Below are positions 6,805 through 14,241 of a stretch of DNA of 14,295 nucleotides, piece by piece; positions within the stretch are counted from its first letter, which is position 1, and each line of letters starts with the position of its first letter. The translations under genes were made by a program, and so were the position numbers. The stretch covers positions 1 to 14,295 of the forward strand of contig QCTA01000024.1 of the NCBI GenBank assembly GCA_003211335.1. Direction: 5' to 3'. The notes beneath the pieces are model-generated. The model saw nothing but the letters and a program-made list of their open reading frames with translations, did no database searches and was not told the DNA's origin. Source of the DNA: Prochlorococcus sp. AG-670-O11 (lineage in GTDB: Bacteria; Cyanobacteriota; Cyanobacteriia; PCC-6307; Cyanobiaceae).

Positions 6805-6833
6805 AGATTAAAAGTACTTTAAATAAATTTTTA

Positions 6834-7049
6834 ATGAAATTCAATATTCGAGATAAGGTTAGATTAAAGAATCCTTTGTCTTATCTTAAAACTTCTGACA
6901 ATATGCCTATGCTTAGGCCGCCTGACTTGGTAGCTATTGACGAAGTTGGAGAAATAATATCTATAAAATCTCCTGATACTGTTGAAATAAAGTTTAGAAG
7001 AGGATCTTTTTTGATCGATATTGATAAGATCGAAAAAACACAAATTTAA
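6834..7049 (+). CDS. sipA: SipA-like NblS-interacting protein (DUF3148)
   Basis: SipA is a small beta-barrel protein found across cyanobacteria that binds the sensor kinase NblS (Hik33/DspA). It thereby influences the NblS-RpaB pathway controlling high-light and nutrient-stress genes. The 71-residue product shows the family pattern: a short strand ending DKVRLKNPLSYLKT (residues 7-20), the signature PMPMLRPPDLV near 24-34, and VEIKFRRGSFLIDIDKIE (50-67). I recognise the family from the MPMLRPPD motif and the RG-x-FL-D ending; the functional role here is inferred. It is divergent from ftsH with a shared 113-base control region, and convergent with the M16 gene, with which it shares a TTAA stop. 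Confidence 0.85.
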   Translation: MKFNIRDKVRLKNPLSYLKTSDNMPMLRPPDLVAIDEVGEIISIKSPDTVEIKFRRGSFLIDIDKIEKTQI

Positions 7050-8257
7050 AAATTTTTTATCCAAAGTTTATTAATTTCATTACATATTTTCTCCTCTCCG
7101 CAGATACTTAAAAAAGGGTTTGCTAAATATTTCTTAGTTACTTTCAAAATATCTTCAGAATCTATATCTTTAATTTTTTTGAGACAATCAAAATCAGCAT
7201 CTAAACCATATCCAATTAATTTAATTTTTCTATTTAAAATTTCCTCTAAAGTTTGATTAGAAATTAGAAATGAAGTTTTAAATTTAATCTTCGCTAAATC
7301 AATATCCTTCTCAAGAATTTGAGAAGATAATAGTTTTTGCCACAATTGGGAAAGGATTTGAAATGCTAAAAGAGCATTTTCATTAGAGACTGAGAGGTAA
7401 ATTAAAAAAGGGGAATTATTTTTCCTTATTGGGTGATATACACCAACATCATAAGTTAAACCATTCTTTTCTCTAAACAATTTAAACAATACAGAGCTCA
7501 TACCAAATGAGAGATGAGATTCTAAAATTTTTAAAGGTAAGTATTCATGACTTGATATTGGACATGTTTGGTTACCCATCATTAAAATTATTTGATTTGA
7601 CTTTTGATGCGTACTTACATACCTACTAGAATTATCGTAATTTAGATCATTAGAAAAAGAATTATTTTTGAAATTTCTCTGATTAGGAAACTCAAAACTT
7701 TTATTTTTGATTCTTGAGTTATTAGAAATTAGAAACTTATTTCTATTTCTAAAATTCTCATATTCGGACAGAATATCATTATGGGTAAATTTTAAAATAT
7801 CTCCCTCATATCCAAATGAATTATATGCGTATGGATGTTTTAAATAAACAATTTTCCTCCATTTTTCAAAGGCAATGTTGAAAGGGTTTTCTCTATCCTT
7901 TTTTAAATTTTTAATAGTTGTTTTCTTTACATGTTGGAATTGGCTAAAAATAAGTAATGGTTTGTTAATTATTAAATCTAATAAAGGATATAGTTTTAAG
8001 AAATGTTCATTTAATGTTTTAAGGCTTATTAACATACCGTCCTCTAATGTCTCAAGATTTAGTTCGGCGCCATGAGAATCGATGTAATCTGAAAAAGCTA
8101 AGTTTTCGAAACCCTCGCAACCTCTGCTTAGTAATGAACAAAGAATTTGATTTAACCCTTTTTTACCTTCAGAATCCTCGCTACTTCCACCATTTATCCA
8201 AACCATCGCGATTGAAAAATTTCTGATATCTTTACTTTGGAAATATCTTTGAATCAT
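7046..8257 (-). CDS. M16 family peptidase-like protein, non-catalytic partner
   Basis: This 403-residue protein has the fold pattern of M16B peptidases but lacks the HxxEH zinc motif; the matching helix reads GLNQILCSLLSRG (34-46). It does keep the C-terminal-domain signature FREKNGLTYDVG (261-272), with Arg262 and Tyr269. In two-subunit M16 proteases this Arg/Tyr pair is supplied by the non-catalytic partner to position substrate. It is therefore probably the helper half of a heterodimer with the upstream gene. The two overlap by four bases (ATGA, 8254-8257), implying coupled translation and equal amounts. No signal peptide is seen. Its stop is shared with sipA. The physiological substrate is unknown; processing or clearing of peptides is the usual role. 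Confidence 0.88.
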   Translation of the reverse strand: MIQRYFQSKDIRNFSIAMVWINGGSSEDSEGKKGLNQILCSLLSRGCEGFENLAFSDYIDSHGAELNLETLEDGMLISLKTLNEHFLKLYPLLDLIINKPLLIFSQFQHVKKTTIKNLKKDRENPFNIAFEKWRKIVYLKHPYAYNSFGYEGDILKFTHNDILSEYENFRNRNKFLISNNSRIKNKSFEFPNQRNFKNNSFSNDLNYDNSSRYVSTHQKSNQIILMMGNQTCPISSHEYLPLKILESHLSFGMSSVLFKLFREKNGLTYDVGVYHPIRKNNSPFLIYLSVSNENALLAFQILSQLWQKLLSSQILEKDIDLAKIKFKTSFLISNQTLEEILNRKIKLIGYGLDADFDCLKKIKDIDSEDILKVTKKYLANPFLSICGEEKICNEINKLWIKNF

Positions 8258-9504
8258 TTATTATTTGAAGCAATTAAGGTGAATTTATCTCTTGATAAAT
8301 AATTTATTATTTCTTTAAAATTTTTTAAATCATTCCAATACTCTATATGATTATGAAAATCTTTTATGGAATTTTGTCTGCCCCACAATAGTTCATTTCC
8401 AAAAAATGAAGTTAGTTGCGTTGAAGTTTCTAAATTAAAAATATAGTTGCTTTTTACGATACTAATTGCTTTTCTTAATTCATTAATAGTTAAATTTTTG
8501 TAAGTTATAAATTGTTCAATTAATTTATTAATTTCTACCTCTACTTTTTTTAAATTTATCTCATCGCAGCATGCTTCAATAATTAATAAACCCCCTAATT
8601 CGCCACCGTTTACATCTACATATATTGACTGAACTAAATTCTTTTCTTCTTTTAAAACTTTTACTAATCTGCTATTTCTTCCAACAGAAAGTATCGACGC
8701 TAAAATTTCAAAGCCTATATTCATTCTTTGATTATTAAGGCTGGGTATACTCCATCCCATTAATATTCTTGAAAATTCAATATTTTTAAAATCAATTTCT
8801 TCTCTTCCAGTTCTTGATTTTGCCGTTAACTCAATAGAGCTTTTAATTTGAAAATTCTCGTCTTGGTCTAGATAAGAAAAATTATTTTCGTAATATTTTT
8901 CAAAATTTTCCTTAGTGATATTTCCAGCAATTGCAATACACAAATTTTTCTTGTTGTAGAAGCTTTTATGAAATTTTACTAAGTCGGTTATTTTTAATGA
9001 TTGGACATCTTTTTCCGTTCCTAATATTGTTTTACCATAATTATTATCTTTCCATACTCTGCTCAAGAAATAATTAAAAAGCTTTTCATCAGGCTGATCA
9101 TTTTGTTGTTTTATTTCATCAATGATGACACTTTTCTCTTTTTCAAATTCATAAATATTAATACTTGGCGATAAAACAATGTTTGTCAAAAGAGCAAGTG
9201 ATTCTTTAAAGTTGTTAATAGGTATTAGAACATAGTAATGTGCATCATCATAGCCAGTTGAAGCATTGCTGATTCCTCCAGTAGATTCGATTTTGTGATC
9301 AAATTCTCCTGGTTTTATTGTATTACTACCCTTAAAAATCATATGTTCCAAAAAATGAGCTGTTCCATTCTTATCTGGTTCCTCAAACGCTGAACCCGCT
9401 TTAAACCAAAAATCTATGCAGACTAGGGATAATTCTTTATTTTCCACAAATACGCATTTAGGTTTGCTTGAATGGTTATAGTAATTAATTTCTCCTAAGT
9501 TCAT
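8254..9504 (-). CDS. M16 family zinc metallopeptidase, catalytic subunit
   Basis: This 416-residue protein carries the inverted zinc motif of family M16: His50-Phe-Leu-Glu53-His54, with the third ligand Glu130 in the IIDEIKQQND segment, 76 residues after His54 as expected. The surrounding FKAGSAFEEP and GTAHFLEHMIFKGS sequences are typical of M16B processing-peptidase relatives. The C-terminal half lacks the Arg/Tyr signature (it reads VLKEEKNLVQSIYV), which complements the downstream gene that has it. The pair thus looks like a heterodimer comparable to mitochondrial processing peptidase or bacterial M16B pairs. There is no signal peptide, so it is probably cytoplasmic. The ATG at 9502-9504 is 42 bases from the divergent pcyA start, so the two promoters must be closely packed. 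Confidence 0.93.
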   Translation of the reverse strand: MNLGEINYYNHSSKPKCVFVENKELSLVCIDFWFKAGSAFEEPDKNGTAHFLEHMIFKGSNTIKPGEFDHKIESTGGISNASTGYDDAHYYVLIPINNFKESLALLTNIVLSPSINIYEFEKEKSVIIDEIKQQNDQPDEKLFNYFLSRVWKDNNYGKTILGTEKDVQSLKITDLVKFHKSFYNKKNLCIAIAGNITKENFEKYYENNFSYLDQDENFQIKSSIELTAKSRTGREEIDFKNIEFSRILMGWSIPSLNNQRMNIGFEILASILSVGRNSRLVKVLKEEKNLVQSIYVDVNGGELGGLLIIEACCDEINLKKVEVEINKLIEQFITYKNLTINELRKAISIVKSNYIFNLETSTQLTSFFGNELLWGRQNSIKDFHNHIEYWNDLKNFKEIINYLSRDKFTLIASNNK

Positions 9505-9546
9505 TAGAATTTTTTCCCTTATTCTTTATTTTGATACTTTTTAATC

Positions 9547-10272
9547 TTGTTGTCTGAATCTTTAACTAAAATCAAATTAATTGATCCACTTATTTTGACT
9601 TTATTGCAAAATATTAGGGGTCATAGATCTAATCTTGAAAACCTTAAGGCAGTAGAATTAGATCCAAAGCTCTCAAATATAATCTCTAATGAGGAGGGTA
9701 AAGAACTATATATTAAAAATGAATTTCATAAAGCAAAAGGATTTCGAAAATTACATATTGAAGTAGCAGAGTTTTCAAAACGTCTTAAGATTTTACACTG
9801 TGTATTTTTCCCTGATCCAAAGTATGATATTCCAATATTTGGGATGGATTTAGTTAAAGTAAACGAAGTCGTTTCAGCGGCGATTGTTGATTTGTCTCCA
9901 TCATCGAAGAATCAAAATAAGAAATACGATAAATTATTATCAACTATAGATAAAAGTGTTTTTGAATCCGAAAGGGAGATTCCATCATGGGGAGATATTT
10001 TCTCCAAAAATGTATTTTTTGCTTCCTTAAAAAATGAAACTGAAAAAAATGGTTTCTGTAATATAGTTGATCATTATCTTTATGTTTTAACTGAATTAGT
10101 TCAAAGTACTAGTCCTGATTATGATTATGAAATAATTGAAGAAAGAATTAATTATCAAAAAAATTATTGCGTTCAGCAAATGAAAAATGAAAAAACAAGT
10201 TTAGTTTTGCTTAAGTATTTTGATAAAAAATGGGTAGATGAATACATCAAAAAAGTATTATTTGATTTTTGA
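9547..10272 (+). CDS. pcyA: Phycocyanobilin:ferredoxin oxidoreductase (PcyA)
   Basis: PcyA reduces biliverdin IXalpha by four electrons from ferredoxin to phycocyanobilin, the chromophore of phycobiliproteins and cyanobacterial phytochromes. The 241-residue product has the family core [10 protein letters not shown] (67-76), [10 protein letters not shown] (82-91), IPIFGMDLV (95-103) and SAAIVDLSP (110-118). Counting from the N-terminus, Glu72, His84 and Asp101 fall at the spacing of the catalytic Glu76, His88 and Asp105 of Synechocystis PcyA, so the enzyme should be active. The start is TTG at 9547: an in-frame TGA lies 15 bases upstream and no ATG is available before residue 100. It leads an apparent operon with the devBCA-like exporter genes. 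Prochlorococcus lacks phycobilisomes, so the use of the pigment is unclear. Confidence 0.95.
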   Translation: MLSESLTKIKLIDPLILTLLQNIRGHRSNLENLKAVELDPKLSNIISNEEGKELYIKNEFHKAKGFRKLHIEVAEFSKRLKILHCVFFPDPKYDIPIFGMDLVKVNEVVSAAIVDLSPSSKNQNKKYDKLLSTIDKSVFESEREIPSWGDIFSKNVFFASLKNETEKNGFCNIVDHYLYVLTELVQSTSPDYDYEIIEERINYQKNYCVQQMKNEKTSLVLLKYFDKKWVDEYIKKVLFDF

Positions 10273-11189
10273 TGTATATAAATAATTTAAAAAATCTAAT
10301 CTTTTATTTTGTGATATTTTTACCACTATCGATTGGAATAAGTTCCTGTTCACAAAATAAAAAATTAAGTTCTAATGCTAATACAGAAATTACATCTGAT
10401 ATTATTCCTTTAATAGAAGCAGTAGCGGCATTAGGTCAGCTTTCTCCGGCTGGGGAGGTTAGGCAATTGGCAGCACCAATCTCTCAATTTGGATCATCTC
10501 CTCGTTTATCTGAACTACTTGTGAAGGAGGGCGATTTTGTCAAGGAAGGTTCAGTTTTAGCTGTTTTTGAAAATAGAAAGAAATTAGTTGCAGATCTTGA
10601 AAAAAAGAATAATCTTATTGAAACTAATAATTTAGAAATTTTATTAAAAGAAGATCAAATCAAAAGATATGAATTAGCAGTTAAAAAGTCTGCATATTCA
10701 TTGGTTCAACTTTCTCAGAGAAAAGATGAATTGTTAAAATTACAAAAACAAAAAATAATTAATGTTGGGGATAAAAAAACTATTGAGATAGATCTTTTCA
10801 ACTCTCAACTTAGAAGCCCAATCGATGGCTATATACTTTCTATTAATACAAGAGTTGGAGAAAGGTCTAAAAACGAAGGGATACTTGATATTGGCTCAAG
10901 TCAGAACATGGAGGCTCTTATAGAAGTCTACGAATCCGATATAAATAGAGTATTTATCTCGCAAAATGTTGAATTAAGTAGTGAAAATGGAGGCTTTAAA
11001 AAAATTCTAAAAGGAGAAGTAATAAGAATTAGTCCTAAAGTAAAACAAAGAAAAGTTTTATCCACAGATCCTACAGGTGATGCGGATGCTCGCATTATTG
11101 AAGTTCTTGTAAAGCTTAATGAGGAATCTATAGAACTAGTTAAAAATTATACTGGCATGAAAGTTATCGCAAAATTCGCTCCTCGATGA
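10272..11189 (+). CDS. devB: DevB-like membrane fusion protein, predicted lipoprotein
   Basis: This is the periplasmic adaptor (HlyD/DevB family) of an ABC exporter, linking the inner-membrane pump to an outer-membrane channel. With ATG at 10272, residues 9-23 form a hydrophobic signal and ISSC (23-26) is a lipobox, so Cys26 would be lipidated. A biotinyl-lipoyl-like half follows (LLVKEGDFVKEGSVLAVFE, about 82-100), then a short helical hairpin of about 60 residues, the second half (LRSPIDGYILSIN) and a beta-barrel domain. At 305 residues it is shorter than typical DevB proteins because the coiled-coil hairpin is short. TTG at 10269 could also serve as the start. The ATG shares one base with the pcyA stop, and the 3' end overlaps devC by four bases. 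Confidence 0.85.
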   Translation: MYINNLKNLIFYFVIFLPLSIGISSCSQNKKLSSNANTEITSDIIPLIEAVAALGQLSPAGEVRQLAAPISQFGSSPRLSELLVKEGDFVKEGSVLAVFENRKKLVADLEKKNNLIETNNLEILLKEDQIKRYELAVKKSAYSLVQLSQRKDELLKLQKQKIINVGDKKTIEIDLFNSQLRSPIDGYILSINTRVGERSKNEGILDIGSSQNMEALIEVYESDINRVFISQNVELSSENGGFKKILKGEVIRISPKVKQRKVLSTDPTGDADARIIEVLVKLNEESIELVKNYTGMKVIAKFAPR

Positions 11190-12358
11190 AATTTTCTTTC
11201 ATAAAATTTAGGAAAATTCCTTTAGCTTGGTTGTTACTTACAAGACAGCCACTTAGATTAATAGTTGCTATTGCTGGAATTAGCTTCGCAGGAATTTTAA
11301 TGTTTATGCAATTAGGCTTTAGAGATGGATTATTTGATACTAGCGTAACTATTCATAATCTTTTAGATGCTGATCTTGTGTTGATAAGTCCTAGATCAAA
11401 AAGTTCTATAAGTATGAGTGGGTTTCCAAAAAGAAGATTAATTCAAACTTTAGCTTTAGAAAACGTAGAAAAAACTGCCCCTGTTAACTTAACTTATCTT
11501 CTCTGGAGGAACCCAGAAAATCTAAAAACAAGATCTATTTTGACCTTAGGATTTAATCCTTCAGATTCTCTTTTACTCGATGATGGATTTTCAAGAAAGG
11601 CTGATAAACTTAAGAATCCGGGAAGAGTTCTTTTTGACAAACTTTCAAGACCAGAATTTGGACCTATAGAAGATTGGTTTCTTTCGGAAAAGAAAGTAGA
11701 AACAGAAGTTGCTGGTAAAAGAGTAATAGTTGAAGGGCTTGTTGAGTTAGGTCCTTCCTTTGGAGCAGATGGAAACCTCATAACAAGTAGGGAAACATAT
11801 CTAAAGCTTTTCCCCGCAAATCCAAAAGGAAGTATTGAAATAGGTTTAGTGAAACTGCGAAGTGGCTCAAATCCTATTTTGGTTTCTAAAATTTTAAATA
11901 AATCTTTGCCGAATGATGTTCGTGTTTTAACAAAAGATCAATTTATAGAATTTGAAAAAAATTATTGGAAAAATAGCACCGCGATTGGTTTTATATTTAG
12001 TTTAGGAGCTTTGATGGGATTTGTCGTTGGTTGCGTTGTTGTATACCAAATTCTTTACAGCGATGTTACTGATCATCTCCCTGAATACGCAACCCTGCTG
12101 GCTATGGGGTATAGACTAAAGTCTTTGTTTTTTGTTGTTGCTAGAGAGGGCTTTTTATTGGCATTATTTGGCTATTTGCCTGCTTATTTTTCTGGGCAAA
12201 TACTTTATTCAATCGTAAGAAGTTCTACAAAATTACCAATAGTAATGGATGCGGAAAAAACAATTTTAATTTTTATTTTGATCTTAGTTATGTGTATGGG
12301 TTCAGCTGGAATTGCTATGCGCAAGTTAGTCGATGCAGATCCTGCTGAAATATTTTAA
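11186..12358 (+). CDS. devC: DevC-like ABC exporter permease
   Basis: This is the inner-membrane permease of a MacB/FtsX-type exporter. The 390-residue chain has the DevC layout: a short N-terminal segment (IPLAWLLLTRQPLRL), a first membrane span (about 24-43), a large periplasmic domain (about 50-255), and three spans near 268-290, 317-339 and 355-376, ending MRKLVDADPAEIF. The start LAWLLLTRQPLRLIVAIAGI is characteristic of cyanobacterial DevC. In heterocyst-forming species DevBCA exports glycolipids to the envelope. A unicellular marine species makes no heterocysts, so another lipid or small molecule is likely exported. The gene overlaps devB by four bases (ATGA) and lies 15 bases before the ATPase gene, consistent with one transcript. 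Confidence 0.92.
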   Translation: MKFSFIKFRKIPLAWLLLTRQPLRLIVAIAGISFAGILMFMQLGFRDGLFDTSVTIHNLLDADLVLISPRSKSSISMSGFPKRRLIQTLALENVEKTAPVNLTYLLWRNPENLKTRSILTLGFNPSDSLLLDDGFSRKADKLKNPGRVLFDKLSRPEFGPIEDWFLSEKKVETEVAGKRVIVEGLVELGPSFGADGNLITSRETYLKLFPANPKGSIEIGLVKLRSGSNPILVSKILNKSLPNDVRVLTKDQFIEFEKNYWKNSTAIGFIFSLGALMGFVVGCVVVYQILYSDVTDHLPEYATLLAMGYRLKSLFFVVAREGFLLALFGYLPAYFSGQILYSIVRSSTKLPIVMDAEKTILIFILILVMCMGSAGIAMRKLVDADPAEIF

Positions 12359-12373
12359 CGGGAATTATTAAGT

Positions 12374-13096
12374 ATGCCCAAATCTATCAATAAAAAAGAT
12401 AATTATTCAAAAACTGTTTCAATAAACAATTTGAGTCATTTTTATGGGACAGATGAAAATAAGAAACAAGTACTTAATAATGTAGATTTATTTATTGAAA
12501 AAGGTGAGTTAGTTCTTTTAAAAGGACCTTCTGGGTGTGGCAAGACAACTCTTCTAACTTTAATTGGGGCATTGAGAACATGCCAAAGCGGAGATTTGAC
12601 AGTTTTAAACAATCAACTAAACGGGGCTTCCAAAAAAACCAGACAAAAACTCCGAAGAAATATTGGGATGATTTTTCAGGGACATAATTTGCTCAGATGT
12701 TTAACCGCAGAACAAAATGTTCAAATGGGGGCAGATTTAATTAGAAATCTAACGTACTTGCAAAGAAGAGAAATAGCAAGGAAATGGTTATCTGCGGTTG
12801 GGTTAGAGGATCATCAAAAAAAACTGCCAAATGGATTGTCAGGAGGGCAGAAACAAAGGGTTGCAATTGCAAGGGCATTATCTGCAAATCCAAAACTTTT
12901 ACTTGCTGATGAACCTACTTCAGCTTTAGACAGTGTCACAGGAAGAGAAATAGTTTCACTTTTACGGAAATTAGCAAAAGAGCAGAATTGTTCTGTGCTT
13001 ATGGTTACTCATGATCCAAGGATTTCAGATATGGCTGACAGGATATTAAACATGGAAGATGGTAAGATATTTAATGCACTTAGTGAGCTAAGATAG
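12374..13096 (+). CDS. devA: DevA-like ABC exporter ATP-binding protein
   Basis: This is the ATPase that powers the DevBC exporter from the cytoplasmic face. All nucleotide-binding motifs are intact in the 240-residue protein: Walker A GPSGCGKT (51-58), Q-loop Gln102, signature LSGGQ (155-159), Walker B LLLADE (175-180), D-loop SALD (183-186) and the switch His213. Sequence and length place it in the MacB/LolD/DevA group that pairs with FtsX-type permeases, which agrees with the adjacent devC. The ATG at 12374 follows devC after 15 bases with no obvious strong ribosome binding site. It closes the operon, and the next gene starts after a 21-base gap. The exported substrate is not evident from sequence. 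Confidence 0.95.
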   Translation: MPKSINKKDNYSKTVSINNLSHFYGTDENKKQVLNNVDLFIEKGELVLLKGPSGCGKTTLLTLIGALRTCQSGDLTVLNNQLNGASKKTRQKLRRNIGMIFQGHNLLRCLTAEQNVQMGADLIRNLTYLQRREIARKWLSAVGLEDHQKKLPNGLSGGQKQRVAIARALSANPKLLLADEPTSALDSVTGREIVSLLRKLAKEQNCSVLMVTHDPRISDMADRILNMEDGKIFNALSELR

Positions 13097-13117
13097 TTAA
13101 AATTAAAAAGTTTTTTT

Positions 13118-13267
13118 ATGTCAAAGAGAAGAAATTTAAAAAAAGAAAAGCAAGACCGTAATCGTGCATATGCTAGAAAATTTAAGAAAAGAAAGCTTAG
13201 ATCAGATGGTAGACCTGAGGGAAATAACGTAACTGGTACGGCTAATAATGGCGGAGCGGCTGATTAG
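13118..13267 (+). CDS. Very basic conserved-looking small protein (49 aa)
   Basis: An ATG at 13118 opens a 49-codon frame ending in TAG at 13265-13267. The product has two parts. Residues 1-28 are extremely basic (starting MSKRRNLKKEKQDRNRAYAR and continuing KFKKRKLR), and 29-49 form a flexible Gly/Asn tail (DGRPEGNNVTG to NNGGAAD). The arginine-rich helix would suit RNA or ribosome binding, but this is inference. The tail uses GC-richer codons than the surroundings, which argues that it is a real coding sequence and not AT-rich noise. I believe similar short proteins are annotated as hypothetical in marine picocyanobacteria, but no function is known to me. It lies 21 bases after devA and may be co-transcribed with it. 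Confidence 0.7.
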   Translation: MSKRRNLKKEKQDRNRAYARKFKKRKLRSDGRPEGNNVTGTANNGGAAD

Positions 13268-13323
13268 TATAACTTTTGATCTTTTATATTTTAAAATTCT
13301 GTATATTAATAAATAAATAATAT

Positions 13324-14241
13324 ATGGTTATGAACATAAGCATCGTTATTCCAACTTATAACAGAAAACAAATATTGAAAAAATGTCTAAAGGCTCTTGA
13401 GAATCAGAAATTAAATGAGAATATCAGTAATTATGAAGTAATAGTTGTTGATGATGGCTCTACGGATGGAACAACATCTTGGATAAAAAAAAATAATGAA
13501 GTTCTCTCTCATGTAGTTTTATATGAACAAGAACATGGAGGACCTGCTTTAGGAAGAAACCTAGGTGTAATGAAATCTAAATATGAAATTATCATATTCA
13601 TTGATAGTGATCTTATTGTTTTAGATGACTTTATAACATGTCATGTTAATAAACTATTATTTTCATGGAATAAAAATAACAAAAAATGCTTTACTTATGG
13701 TTCAGTTATTAATACTTCTAATTTCACAAATCCAGAAAGTGAAAGTTATAAGTTAACTGATTGTTCCTTTGCATACTTTGCTACTGGAAATGTTGCCATA
13801 TCAAAAGAATTACTTTTAAGTGTTGGGTTATTTGATACCTCCTTTAGCCTTTATGGGTGGGAAGATCTAGAGTTAGGAGAAAGATTAAAAAAAATTGGGA
13901 CAAAATTAGTTAAATGTCCAGAAGCTGTTGGATTTCATTGGCATCCCCCTTTTGATTGCAGACAAATTGATTCATTAATATCCCAAGAAAAAGAGAGAGC
14001 TAGGATGGCTTTAATCTTTTACAAAAAACATTCAAATTTGAGAGTTAGATTTATGATTCAATTAACCCCTATTCATATTTTACTTTGGCAAATAATTTGT
14101 CTTGGGGGATTGATAAGTATCAAAAGATTATTTCCGCTATTAAGATTTCTAGTTGATTCAGGTAGAAATAGAATGGCATTAGAGATTGTTAGAATTCCGC
14201 TTAATTTAATATATGTAAGAGAGCTTAGAAGATTAATTTAA
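13324..14241 (+). CDS. Family 2 glycosyltransferase
   Basis: This is a GT-A fold, family GT2 enzyme that transfers a sugar from a nucleotide donor, probably to a surface polysaccharide, lipid or protein. The 305-residue protein has the classic start ISIVIPTYNR (residues 5-14), VVDDGSTDGT (41-50, with Asp43 and Asp44 binding nucleotide), the metal-binding IDSD (93-96), a glycine-rich GGPALGRN stretch (72-79) and a WED motif (179-181) expected to hold the catalytic base. The C-terminal third contains a hydrophobic segment near 240-262 that could anchor it at the membrane. Two ATGs at 13324 and 13330 are possible starts. No other envelope-synthesis gene is visible nearby, so the acceptor cannot be named. 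It follows a 56-base gap and may have its own promoter. Confidence 0.9.
   Translation: MVMNISIVIPTYNRKQILKKCLKALENQKLNENISNYEVIVVDDGSTDGTTSWIKKNNEVLSHVVLYEQEHGGPALGRNLGVMKSKYEIIIFIDSDLIVLDDFITCHVNKLLFSWNKNNKKCFTYGSVINTSNFTNPESESYKLTDCSFAYFATGNVAISKELLLSVGLFDTSFSLYGWEDLELGERLKKIGTKLVKCPEAVGFHWHPPFDCRQIDSLISQEKERARMALIFYKKHSNLRVRFMIQLTPIHILLWQIICLGGLISIKRLFPLLRFLVDSGRNRMALEIVRIPLNLIYVRELRRLI

Noticed and set aside
6864..7064. Minus-strand frame covering sipA
   Set aside because: It is the mirror of a recognised SipA/DUF3148 gene and overlaps the end of the M16 gene; the protein looks like random aromatic and basic residues.
7875..8075. Plus-strand hydrophobic frame inside the M16 partner gene
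   Set aside because: It is antisense to a recognised M16 gene; the hydrophobic character comes from the complement of Lys- and Asn-rich codons.
11494..11781. Minus-strand frame within devC (95 codons)
   Set aside because: It is antisense to an intact DevC-like permease and its Ser/Pro-rich product shows no domain.
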